Shown here piece by piece: positions 1 through 12,267 of a stretch of DNA of 64,000 bases; within the stretch, counting starts at the first letter, position 1; each line of letters begins with the position of its first letter. The notes below the pieces were generated by a model. That model did no database searches, was not told the origin of the DNA, and saw nothing but the letters and a program-made list of their open reading frames with translations. Where the stretch lies: assembly GCF_031877795.1 (NCBI RefSeq), contig NC_133934.1:103170610-103234609 (forward strand), in the 5' to 3' direction. The position numbers and the translations under genes were made by a program. This DNA comes from Strix aluco (lineage: Eukaryota; Chordata; Aves; Strigiformes; Strigidae).

Positions 1-3000
1 TCCCATGTGTTCTGCCAAGCACAGAATCCACTAACCAGCTGCACCCTGCCCCAAGCGGGAGCGACGAAGCAGCAGCGTGGCCAACACACTTCACCAGCAG
101 CAGTGCCCACACGGCATGGCACGGTGCACTAACCAAGCAGCGGTGGGTAGGCCAGGGCCTGCAACACAAAGCACGCTCTGACAGCGAGGATGGGGCCATC
201 AGATATCAGAGGCAGGGCAGCCTGAAGCTGGAGGCAGCAGCTCAGGAGAGTGCTGCCTGCAGTCCTTATGTAGATGCAGATAATGAAATGCATGAGGAGG
301 CTCTTAAGAAGCCTCCTGCCATAATTCCCTTGTCCAGCTCCGGAGAGCACCGGGATGGCCACCCTGCCTCCAACGGAGTCGCTTTGTCCCTGAGCAGCAC
401 TAAATCATCCCATTGCAAACCTGGAGCAGGTGAAGATACTTGTCCACTGTCTTGCATCAGGTGGGTCAGGAGCTCTCAGAGCCCTGCTCCCTACCTTCTC
501 CTCCTCACCAGCTCTCACACCCTTGTCCCTGTCCCAGTGTCGCACTGTACCCATAGGCTTTGTCTGCTTTTGGGGACCCAGCATGACTGTTTCCAGCAAT
601 CATGCTTATTATAAGTTTGTTTGCCAAATACCTTTTATTGTGGCTGTGACAGGACTCACGTTTAAAGGAGGAAACAACACACCAGATGCCTGAGCCTTTT
701 TTTTTCGATAGCACCTATTACTGATGGCACAGCATGGGAGCATCCACAGGGAGCCTGCAGGGCAGGACAGCTGGTCTCCAGAGCAGCACTTCAGCATTAG
801 CACAAGTTCTCTATCTGAATAAACCAAACCACTGGCGAGAAAATGGGCAACTCTGTCACATGCAGTGGACACATGGCAGAGGCTGATGAAGGGTTTTTCA
901 CACAATACGTAATCACAGCACAAAGGAGACTGATCCTTGTGCTAGAACACAGCCTTGCAGTCCCCAAACCGTGAGCACAATTTTGGTCTTTGTTGTCGGA
1001 AATAGTTGGATTATTTCAAGGGCTGACAGACCAGCTTGGGTTGTGCTGGATTGCCCCCTGCAGCCGAAAGGTCGCATCGTCCCCAGCACAGGGCTGGCCT
1101 CTCACATCATGGCACGGTGCATAAAATTGGAGCGCTTGCTAGCACCAATCCCTGAGAAAAGGCTTTGCAATAATTTTAATAACATTTTCCTTCTGGGCTA
1201 TAACCAGAGATAGATGGTTTTCTTGTTTGTTTACAGATGTTTCTGATTACAAGGGGAGCTTGGCAAAAGAAATTACCTTCCAAGAAACACTGCAGCCTCC
1301 CGTATTCTTTTCCTCTGCTTGTAGATGGCAAACATCTTTTTCTAGGTATTTCCTCTCTTTTCACGATATGACAAGTTGGGGAGAGAGAGAGGGAGAGAGG
1401 AAGGGGATGGGGAATAGGTGATGAAATATTTTCTAATCCTCCGAAGCAAAGGAAAGCAGCATAGCAAAGGAAATGTCAAGAAAAGGCTTTTTTCACCCCT
1501 CCACACACTTCAAAGAGATGTACCCTTGTATAAAAGATACAGCGCAGAAGGCCAGACAGAGACAACTCTGAAGAGCGTGCAGAGCACCGATGCAGAGAGA
1601 ACAAGGGTGGGCCCCATTTTGTTTAGCAGCAAAGGCAGTACCAGATAATCAGTTATTTTCGTCATGTACTTATGTCTCTGCCTCACCACACTGCTGTAAA
1701 ACTTTTGAAGTATCTTGGTTTACTTGCTAGTAAATGCTGGACTTCAAAGGAATAGGAAATGGATGCTGAATGGCAAAGTGACCTTTTATTACTCCAGCTA
1801 CAGTTTGTAACCTGGAACGTGACAGAACATTTTTCATTCTACTTAAAAAAAAAAAAAAAAAATCCCGCTAAGGAACACACTTTCAAAGCGGCTTCAATCA
1901 GAGCATTAGAGAGGAGTTTTGACAAGATACCAAAGTGTATTTCCTGGTTCCAGTCATGTAGCATGAACTGGGGTGACAGGAGGTTATAGCTGTGTCTCAT
2001 TGCAATAGTCTTTTTCTGGCTTCATTAGCTGTCATTATAGGCTCTTCGCTGGCCTCAGATATTGCCCTCTCACTCCATCTCCAGATGTTTTCACTGGCAA
2101 AAACAGTCTTCAATTTCTATAGATAAGCGGCTGCCAGTGTGCAAGGCAGGTAACAGGTCTCCCCAGCGAGCACACTCATTCAAATCTTCATGCGCCCAGT
2201 GTTATACGTCAACATTTGGTGGCCATTTTGGAAACATACCTACTTACTTGATATTGTCTCTTAAGAATATTCTCACCATGAGAATAGCCACTATATAACA
2301 TCTTTTGTTCATGCGTTATGTGAATTTGCCTTCAGCTATGGTAATGGGAAAGGATTCTGACAGAAACTGGAGACAAGCTGCTGCCATCTGAGGCTTCATA
2401 CTCCCACCAAATGAAAGCAAAAGAGTCGCTTCAGACTTCAAAACATGGTACATAAGATATACCAAATCTTCTTTCCAATGCCTACAATATTTATATTACT
2501 TTGGGCACTAATAAGTCTAGAACTTAATATGGGGTGTATCAGTACATTGATACAACCCAGAAAGGACAGTGACCATTCGTGCTACTATGTCCAAACTATG
2601 TTGTTTAAAAAGCATAAACAGCAAATATTCCATCACTACCTAGACATCAGTCCATGGCTCTATGTCTTGGCAGGATTTCTAGGCTGGGCAATACAAAATG
2701 ACCAGACATGATGCTTGTCACATCACCAGTACTCACATTACGTTCAACCACAGTGCCCGTGCCCCATTTTGGCATGCTTGGGTGTCCCTAGGTAGCAAGG
2801 GCTAAAGACAGACAGGCGATACAGCTTCCCAGATCATACCCAGCACAGTAAATCCTGGCATCGCTCCTTGTGGGTCCCTGCCCACAGAGACTGGCACTCC
2901 CCAAACCTCCCCCAGGCTCAGATGGGACCTTTGATCCACCCTCACACACACACCTCCTTTTCTTATCTGTCAGATGAAGGCTGCAAGGCCTGACCAAACC

Positions 3001-4431
3001 CTCTTATGTCAAGGATGCAGAGGGGATGAAAATATGGTATTTAGCAGCAAGCTAAATATGGAAGAATTTTGGAGAACAGGAAGAGTGAGCTGCAGCATCC
3101 ACATGATAACAAGCAAGGCCAAACTGATGAAATACATTGGAAAAGAGTGGTCAGGACACAGGAAATAAAAGGAAAAGAAAGAGAGAAGTTTGAGAAGGAG
3201 ATTAGAAAAAAAATGTTAGAATTTAAAGGGAAAATATTCAGCAGTTTGAAAATGAGGAATCTAGCTGGAAAGAAACATATGCGAGGAACAGGTGAGGGAG
3301 ATAGGAAAAATGGATAAAAGGTCACAATTAGAAATTCATACAAATTACATAGCAAAGTGAGAGACTGAACGAAAAGCTCAACAAGCAAAATATTAACAAG
3401 ACTGGCCCCATTCTACTATAACCATTTCAGGTGTGTTATGACATGAATAGATAAGGGCCTCTTTCCTTCTGCTTTTCCAAAAATTGAGAACAATACATGA
3501 TGGCATGGACAAATACTCCTGTGCAGGCAGAAAAGAAAACTCAGTGGTTAGGAGGATAAGCCAGGACTTGTAAGACTTACCATTTTCTTGTTCTGACCTG
3601 GAGCAAATGGACTGAGCACAGCAAAGGAAAAAAGAAAGAAAATATAATGGGGTTAAAAGGAAAGGCTGAGGGATCTAGAAAAAGAAAGGAGAAGAAAAGT
3701 ATGGCTAAAAGAACAGGGCAAGAAGTATTAAGCATGTAACATTACAGATTTTAAATCCTACCAACATTTCAATAATGAACTTTGGAAAAAAATACTGGGT
3801 TTAACAATCACACCTGTGAATTTCATTTCCCTTAGCTTGAGAGGTGTCAAAAGTTCCTCAGCCAACGGTTGCTCTGATGACTTGATCCTTGCTGGATCCC
3901 AAAAAGACTCCCAACTGGCTTTAAGGGTCACTACCATCCTTGTGAGGGAGGTGGGTACATACCTAGCGACAAAATGTTGCACGGGCAGTTTTAAAAAAAT
4001 CCAGATGAGCTATTCAAAGAGAAGAGCCAGAGAAACCCACCTCCCCGATGGAAGAAATAAGAGAAGGCCACACTGCCTACATCACCCCAGCTGAAACCAA
4101 CAATTAGAAACTCCACTCCCCACTTAGTCCATGTTTTTTTACGGAAATAATTTTAAAAGTGTGTTTCTCTCCGCCTGGTGAGGAATAAAGCCAGCCTTTT
4201 GGCTGAATGTCAGAAGATTTGTAAATGCGAGCATGGAACCTCCATAAACAGCTTAAATCAAGGTTTGCTTCCAAGCATGCTGATACCAAGAGCGCGTGGG
4301 AGGCAAATTTAGACATCAAACAAGGGCCTGCACAGTAGAAATCCATCTGGCTACACTCAAAAATGGGCATTCACTGACTCAGACATGCTTTTACATTATA
4401 TACTAAGCCATTTGGATGACAGTAAAACTGA
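1..4431. other. Intergenic DNA, no gene recognised
   Basis: I see no recognisable exon, RNA gene or transposon here. Open frames are short, overlap on both strands and lack family features, as expected by chance. The stretch contains a GA-rich run near 1377-1412, an 18-base A run (1845-1862) and purine-rich, AT-rich sequence at about 3150-3300 and 3600-3720. At 2945-2975 and again at 37880-37900 there are short pyrimidine-rich phrases resembling the 3' part of old MIR-type SINEs, too short to call. Confidence 0.6.
1845..1862 (+). repeat. A18 homopolymer
   Basis: A continuous run of 18 adenines in unique-looking intergenic sequence. I could not identify a retrotransposon body ending at it, so it is listed only as a simple repeat. 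Confidence 0.9.
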
Positions 4432-5100
4432 GCCAGTCAGGAACATCATCGTGTTTATATCTGCCAGTCCTGCCAGGATAAAGTTGGTACATCATTTATG
4501 AGCGTTCACATTCCACAAGGCTCACAATATGGGAAATTTATCTATGGCCTCCTGTACATAAATAAATATTGCATTATCTCTTATGCTGGTACTACTGATA
4601 TTGTGTGGGAACAGATTTTGTCTTCCATCAGCAGACTGGTGGAATTTAATAACATTTGTGGTCATCCTGTCCAACTGGAAAGACACATCACACCCATCAT
4701 ACTGAATGGCTCATCATCAGCTGAATATATAAATCTGAAAGAGCTGCAGACAGCAATAGAGTGACAGAATCTTTTACTGAACATGGATGCATTTTTCTCT
4801 GACAAATGGGAATCTCCAGGGAGTTATAATTTATCAGTTGTGCACCAGCAGTGTGCTCAGTATTGCACATGACTCAATGGGAAGATGGCCCTGAAGAGTT
4901 TGCAATCCAAGGTACTGGATTCTGCAGATGCTCTGGTTGATGTGCATAGAATTAACCTGAGGTGTCTGGCAGATCGTGTGGTGTCTAATGTCCATGAAGA
5001 AACAAAGCAAGTGGAACATGACATGAAATACAGAAGAACTACCATCAGTCACACAGTCTGGAAGGTTTCTCTGATGGCAAAGGATACCAGCATCAGGTAA
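4432..5100 (+). other. Open stretch, possible decayed coding relic
   Basis: One forward frame runs 223 codons from 4432 to the TAA at 5098-5100 with only two internal stops, both TGA (4762-4764 and 4870-4872). The last third (ATG at 4885) has an amphipathic, charged composition suggestive of a coiled coil. I do not recognise the product. A rough estimate gives about 10 stops expected by chance in this length, but many frames were inspected, so chance is not excluded. It could be an old pseudogene or nothing. Confidence 0.2.
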
Positions 5101-5819
5101 CTAGTTGCCATCACATACACAATGGTAGTCACTGTCTCTAAGGCTTTCTTTCAGTGTATATCACTTTTTTTTCTCCCACTAACTCACAAGTCCTTCCTCC
5201 CCAGGATAAATTATGTTGGCCAAAAGACTGCAAACCAGTTCACAGCCTACTGAGCCATGCAGGCCCCTGCCTAGGACTCTGTTGCCATTAGACATTACCT
5301 AAAGGTTGTGATAAGTTCCCGCTTCCCCTTTGTAGGTTCAAACTGGTCTTAGCCCTGGAGTTTCCCTCTAAGTAGTCCCTCAGCTGTGGTACTTCCCCAC
5401 TACTTCCAGGTGGCATTATAAGATAGCTCATATACTCCCGTGACTGCAGATTCTGGTTTAGATGGCAGCTGCCTACTTTTGCCTTGGCTTACACCATCTC
5501 TCTTTGGATGTCTTCCCCAACTTCTGCCTAGGCATCCTCAGAGGGGACCAGTACAGGCTGTGTTCCCAGCTTCCCTCTCATCAGGGACTGAATTTGGTCC
5601 TAACCCAGGTCTGGGACTCCTGGGAAACCAAGGGGACAGTTACAAACTTTTACCATTTTCCCCACGTTCTTTCGACTCTTTCAGTCATGTGAAGACATTG
5701 GAAAGGCTGCTGAAATTTGGTAATACAATAAATCTGTCTTAAAAAGAGGCTGAGTTCTGGGACCATCCCCATTTCCTTTGGAAATCCCATGTGTTATTTC
5801 TGAACCTGCAGACACTATT

Positions 5820-6660
5820 ATGTTTTTTTAATTTAATTAACTTCCAATAAAGCCGCTTATACTGGAAACAATAAAACTCTTTCTACCATGTCACTCTTCC
5901 TTCTTTAACACACATACAAAACACACAGAAGCCTCAAGAAAGCTCCAGGCATTCTAAGAAAAGAAATAACCAAATACCACCAAATATTTAATTTTCTATG
6001 CCGGAAATGAGAAACAGGTGTAATTAAAATAACACTTTTTAAATTAAGTGACCTCTCTTGACCAACCATCTGTGAATAATTCAGATTTTTTTTCCCATTA
6101 TTACTGTAAAATTAAAACTAGGGCATATAAATGACGAGATCCTCTTTAACTATCTTTAAGCACCAGCAATATATATTTTCCACCAGTTAAAATCCTTAAT
6201 GATACCAAAAATCTGTCAAGCATAACTCCCCCAATTCATTTGCCTGAAACCATCAATATTTTATCATGCATTTGCAGTTGGCTTTAATTTAACAGTCCAG
6301 GTTACTAATCAAACAAAACACCCAAGTCATTAAAAGTTAGCGTGCCATTTAGAAAGTGCATTTCACGTTTATTAAAATATCTTTCATGGAGCCATTAGAA
6401 GGCTAAAGTTTTAATTACAATCAGATATTTAGTTCTACTTCAGTTATGCTTTTGGCACTCTCTTGCAACTGCCTTGATTAATCTTCCAGACAGAGCTCAT
6501 CCATTACCTCCTGAAATTATTTTCCTCTTAACTTCTTCATAATTCATCTTTTTTCTTCCCCCCTCCAAACATGTAAAATGCATTAAAAAGGTGTGCACAA
6601 TACCTGCCTGAAAGATAAGTCATTAGAAAGATTCCATTTCAAATGCAATTTATTCTCAAA
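5820..6660. promoter_or_regulatory. Candidate conserved noncoding element (AT-rich)
   Basis: This block of about 840 bases is strongly AT-rich, has almost no CpG and no coding potential, and contains many TAAT/ATTA cores of the kind bound by homeodomain proteins, without being a simple repeat. Such sequence is typical of conserved noncoding elements in gene deserts near developmental genes, and the human counterpart of this interval lies between EGLN3 and SPTSSA. This is an inference from composition only; no alignment was possible. Confidence 0.2.
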
Positions 6661-9600
6661 AGTACCAAATAGCCATAATTCAAACAGATGTATTGAAATT
6701 GAAATGTAGGTTTTCTTGTCTTTGTTGTCATTTTAACTATTTTCCTACAGATGAGAGACTAATATGTGCTGCTCTTTCTCCTGTCTCAGGTTTTGAAATA
6801 TACAGTTCAGCTGAATTTTGCCTGGGTATTTCTGAGGGCACCTCCAGCTCACACACAGCCTCTGTCACGGAAAATTTCCCATCTTTTTCCTCCTCCTTAA
6901 TATAATGGTCATACTGCAATACATTTTACCAAACTTCTATGCTGAAACCATTTCAATGGCTTTTTTCCAACCATTTTAACTAACATTGTGTGAAACCTCA
7001 GTCAGCAGTAATGAGAAAATACTCTCATTTTGATTGATATTTCAGATCTTCGGTGTAACTTCAGCAACAGACAGTTACACTTGTTTTGCAAAGATTCACC
7101 CTAAATGAAGGTAAGAATTTGAAGAAAAACTGAGGAAGCAAATTTGGAAGAATGAATCTGGCCCAGAGACCCTTCACATCTCCAGCTGAGCTTTCACATT
7201 TCCCCTGGATCTGCAGTAGAGACAGATTCAAGCCCTCCAAACTCTGTATTTGGGACCCGTATCTTATTTTGCATGCTTGTTGCCTGGAGACAAAGCCAGG
7301 TTTGGATGGCACACATAAAAACCTTGAAGAAACCCACATGGACAGATGGAGATCGAGAGCATTCATCCACAGGTTTAGATTCTTACGCACATTATATTTT
7401 TCAGCCCCTTCTTCAAGACTCAACTTCTTCCTCAGATTGAATGGGGTCAGAGAACAGTCTTCCCTGTCTCCGTTCTGCAACATTGTCTTTTACTTCTTCT
7501 ATAACTGCAGGAAGTCTGTTGAGATACAGACCTGAGAGATCCTGCCAGACCTCAGACAGCCCTTTCCACCCAGCTGATAAACTCTCCTCTGCACCTGCCT
7601 CTGTGCTCACCCTATAGGTTCCCATTGCCTATTTCCAGGTGTCTCCTAGAGGACAGGCTGCCCCATGCCCCCATCCCCACGGCCAGACCTGGGGCCAGCC
7701 ATCAATGGGGAGAGGTTCAGCCACAGTCCCAGCAGAAGGCTCACGACAGCACCAGATAAGCCCTTTATCTCCCCCTCCTCTTTCATCAGCTGGACGCAGG
7801 GCCACATCCACCTGCACAAGGAAAGATGCTGTGCTCGCACTGGTCTGAGCCAAACACAAATCAGCATCTCTCCTACAACAGATCTCTCTACAACACCGAT
7901 CCTGGTATTTCAAACCAGCAAAAACCATGGCGGGGGGAGGCAGGGAATAGACTAGCTCCAATTAAAGCCCTCTACCCTCACAGATGTGATCGGCAGAATT
8001 GGCTCCAGGCAAGCTCAGGAGGAGAAATGCAGAAGCATTTCAAGACAAAGCTCAATTACTTAGGCAGCAAAATAGGGGATGCTTGAAAAGCCTGTCTGCA
8101 CAGCCCTTGTACAGCACTGTGTGTGTTGTACTGAAAAGCCTGCTTGTACCGTCTTTTGTGGTAGACAATATTGATTTTTTTTCTTTTGAACCTATGCACT
8201 TGATTTTTTAATTTATATTTTTATTGTTGAAGAATACAGCAAATTGTTTCAAACAGATCTATTGGAGGTTTTTCTTCATATTCTTAAACATCATTTAAAG
8301 AAGTAAGTTAAGAAATGGGAGCATGTAAGGAGGAGGGAGAAAGATGGGGAATTACAGGAACAGATTGAAGAGATAAATGGGATATTGTGATTACCAATAA
8401 CCTCAGGTCTCTGATGAGCATCACATATTCCACCAACCAAAGAAACCAAAGGAACCAAAGAAATACAGGAACAGCAGCACTATTTTTAGAAGAAAGGGAA
8501 AACAAGCAGGCTCGGCTGGAACGATGTTCAGGTTTGGAACTGGCCCTGCACTGAAAAAGCTCAAGTTTAGGGTTAGAAAAAGGTCTTTTTACTGTACCCA
8601 TGTTTCCAATGTGGATAGAGAAGCCCTACTCTTTCCCACGCGTTGAAGAGAAAAGCAGGCTAAGTTCGGAGGCTGTTTTCTGAAGCAAAGCTCAGTAACG
8701 TAGCACCATCTAGTGCCTGCTGTGCAAAGCGGAGAGGAGAAACGGGCATTCCCCAAACTACCCGGAGAGAGTTGTGTTCCCCAAAGCCAGATCCTGCTGA
8801 AGAATGAGCCTTTAGATCATTTTAAACATGCGACTCCATGACAGCCAAACAGGTTAAGGAAAATTCCTGCTGAGGAACTGGAGAATGGGGCTGCAACGAG
8901 AGAAATGGAAGGAAATGTGGAGCTATTTACAGCTCTTTAAAAAAGTGAAGGGCAAAAATTGTGGTTCTGATGCTGATGAGGCTGTATGAAACTTGTCTCA
9001 GGAAAAGGACTTGTATCACTGAACCTCCAAGACACTCAGTTTTGAAGGAAAACTTCTTTCCTTTAAATTTTCAAAGATGGTGCTCTCATCATCTTTGGAG
9101 TTTGAGACCTCATCATTATATAAATTGGTTGTTAGATTTACTCCCAAGCAGGACACTGAGCACTAATAAACCAAAACTATGTTTAAGATCTTCTCCATAT
9201 AGGGCATAAGAGAAAATTCCCATAGGCAGAACCGTTTAAGAGAAGCCGGGGACATCCCTGTCCTCACTGGAGTGCAGGGAGTGTTATCACTGATTTCAAT
9301 GGGACTATGATTTCTTTCATTCTTCCTACATCTCATTATGGTAAGTGCCAGATGCTGATATAACTTACCCAAAGCCTCCCATCATATGTACTGCACTTCA
9401 CTAAATTCACAGGTGTACCAAATAATGAAATCTATTGGAGCTACAGGCAGCGCTGGAGAGCAGAACATAGGAAGAAAATTGACTCCCTTTCATACATGGC
9501 TTAAGTATTGCCAGCTGACTGCTGTACTTAAGTGAAGCAAAATCTTCAGAGAAGCGTATTGACTAGTCTATGCACAGAAATCTTTACGTAGCTATAAAGT

Positions 9601-12051
9601 TGGAAATGCAAACTTCTCCTGACAGCAAAATTCTGCTATCCCTTAAAAGGCCTGAGGCTCAAGGAGACAATACTTACTTTAATCACTGAACTTTTTTTTT
9701 TTCTCTAAAAAGTATCTTCATTTTCTTGTAAGTAGAGGAATAAGGGCTGCTGAACCAACTAGAAATGGATTTATTCCTCTGCTTGTAGAGCATCTTTCCA
9801 ATATGGCTCCTATCTCTGTCAGCCCTTGGATACCATAATAGTAAAAAATACAATTACTGATGCTAATACTTCTAATAATAATAAATGTTAAGGAAAAAAA
9901 TGAACTGTAATAACCAGAGACCAACCAAATGTCAGTTGCTCTTTTGCCATAGGTGATATACATTAACAAGAGTGGAAAACAAGAGTTCTTTCTTTACCTC
10001 TTATCTTTGATGGTAAGAGTAAAGGAATATAAAAAGAAAACAAGAGGGAAAAAAATCTAACGTGGAACTAATGCGACATGTACCACTTATCATCTGATTA
10101 TTGTACTTGCATGATATTTCCATTTCTCTAATCTTTAATCTTCTTGTATATAGATTGAAAGACCTGCGGGGCGAGACTCCTTCTACATGTCTGTGTAGCA
10201 TCCAACCCAGTGAGATCCTGATCTTGCCTCTGGCCTCTAGAAACTCATGAAATTAAAATATACAAATGATAAAGGTCTCCAAGCTAGACTCACCAAAGTA
10301 TTTGGGCAATACAGTACTTAGTTTCTCAGCACACCTAGGTACTTTGCCAGCCTGCAGAATTGAGAGCCCTAAATCTGGTTCCCAGCTTCTGCTGGCCTGG
10401 GCTGAAGCAATTGCAACGTGGATGATGGGCCAGTGGTACCATATAACCAGGGATCTACATTAGTCAGGAAGCATTAATGGGACCCCGCAGACCTCCCCAC
10501 TCCCTGGTAGATCTGCAACTACTTTAGGTATCTGATGACAAACTCGACTGAGGAGCGAGAACGCATATTACCCCAGAGCATATGTACTTTGCAGGAAGTC
10601 ACAGATTTGCCCTGTGTTTTATGTCAGCTCAAGCAGTACTGTCACTAAATGTCAAATTGGGTCTAAACAAGGGAGCCCTGAGCCCAGATGCTGCTCAAGC
10701 AGAGCAGTGCTGTTCCACAGCCCCCCAGCTTCTGCCTTGCACACATGGATCTGCAAGTAGCTGTCTTGCGGTGACCAATGGGAAACATAGAAGAGAATTG
10801 CATGTATTAAACCAGAGACCTGCTGTAAGGAGCATATTCTCTGGTCTGGATGCACAACCTTCAGCTCTCTCCTTAGTTAAATAGCTAACCAAGCCCTTTC
10901 TGATGGACTCCTATGGCCACCACCCTCACCTACAGCACAAGCAATTTTGGTACAACTTCCCCCACATCCCTCAAGAGGTTCAAACTCTAACAAATACTTA
11001 GATGTTTGATTGAAAGGATTCATTAATATTAATTGTTGTGTTCAAAATAAACTATAAGATCATTAAAGCCTTTCTAAATATTACTTTTCTACAGAAGTAA
11101 CAGCCTACCATCATAAGAATTCTGGCAGCCATCAAAAGGATAGATGAGCTGAGGAAATACAGATGCAAGATCTCCACAAAATAATGTCTTTTAAAACAGT
11201 TTACATTCTAGGAAAGTTTGAGAAACTTTGATTAGAGAATGATTGAATAGTCATATGGTGCAAGCTGTTCTCAACATGCATTGTAGAGACAGAGTTTAAG
11301 CTGTGTTCAAAGCAGACACAGGAGCACAGCTTGCTTTTTAAGTTTCTAGAACATCTTGCCTTTCTCTGAGGGCAAGATATTGCCACTCCTATGCTTTATG
11401 AGTACATCAACATATTCAGCTATCAAACATACCACTTTCATCCAGGAACTGAAATTTGCCTTTTTCATCCATTAGTATGTGGTTACAAGAAGACACCTGA
11501 TAGAGCAATTTAACTTAATTAAAAAGTAATGATAAAGAAAACAATGGAGTGAGGCGACTTCTGCCACTCAGTCTGCCACAAAAACTCTGGGAGACAGAAA
11601 GACGCAAGCCAGCGGACACTGCCCATGGAGGACTCCTACCTGCTGGCTCCCATCAGCGCTGCAGTGGAAAATTAAACCCTGCAAGCCCACAGCAAGCAAG
11701 CTGGCAGAAGACAAAGAGGACTCCAGATTAAGGAGGTATCAGCCACAGAAATCAATACACAGTTCCAATGCTCCTGACTGTGGACAGTCCTCCATGACAA
11801 CTGCACAAACTCCTTCCAGGAGGGCAGAATGACTAATTACTTAGGAGAGGCTTTTGCATTAACATCCTAATTCAAACAGAGAGAGTGCAATGCTCTTCCT
11901 AGATTTGCAATAAAAGGTTTGGATACATATTTTGTTTACATTTTATAGCAAGAATCATTGCTTCTAAAACTCAGGTAACTCACAGAAAGGAGGGTGTCAC
12001 AGGACACTGAAAACTTGACAGGACAGAGAGCAAGGCAGCACACCGCTGTGA

Positions 12052-12267
12052 CCAACCCTTCTGCAGCTGCAAGATGAGGAACATAAACCCACCTTTTCCA
12101 CATCTGATTTCTTTGATCCCAGCGATGATCTCTCAGAGCTGATTCATGCCAAACGGCTACTCAAATACCTCAGGAGCATTTGCAGCACTCAGGCTACATG
12201 TAGTGAAAATGTGTATTTGAAGAAGCATAGCAACAGCTACCAGCAGGTGGTCCAGCAAACTGGGTAA
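12052..12267 (+). other. Exon-like open stretch, product unknown
   Basis: A forward frame with no start codon runs 71 codons to a TAA at 12265-12267 and stays open about 40 more codons beyond it. It begins next to a pyrimidine-rich stretch ending in CAG (about 12055-12066) that could act as a splice acceptor. The translation has a protein-like mixture, including an acidic run followed by a basic-hydrophobic helix-like segment (LIHAKRLLKYLRSIC). I recognise no family, so it may be an exon of an unknown transcript, a pseudogene, or chance. Confidence 0.15.

Noticed and set aside
7061-7535. 140-codon minus and 127-codon plus frames overlapping each other
   Set aside because: Overlapping open frames on both strands with no recognisable family point to chance.
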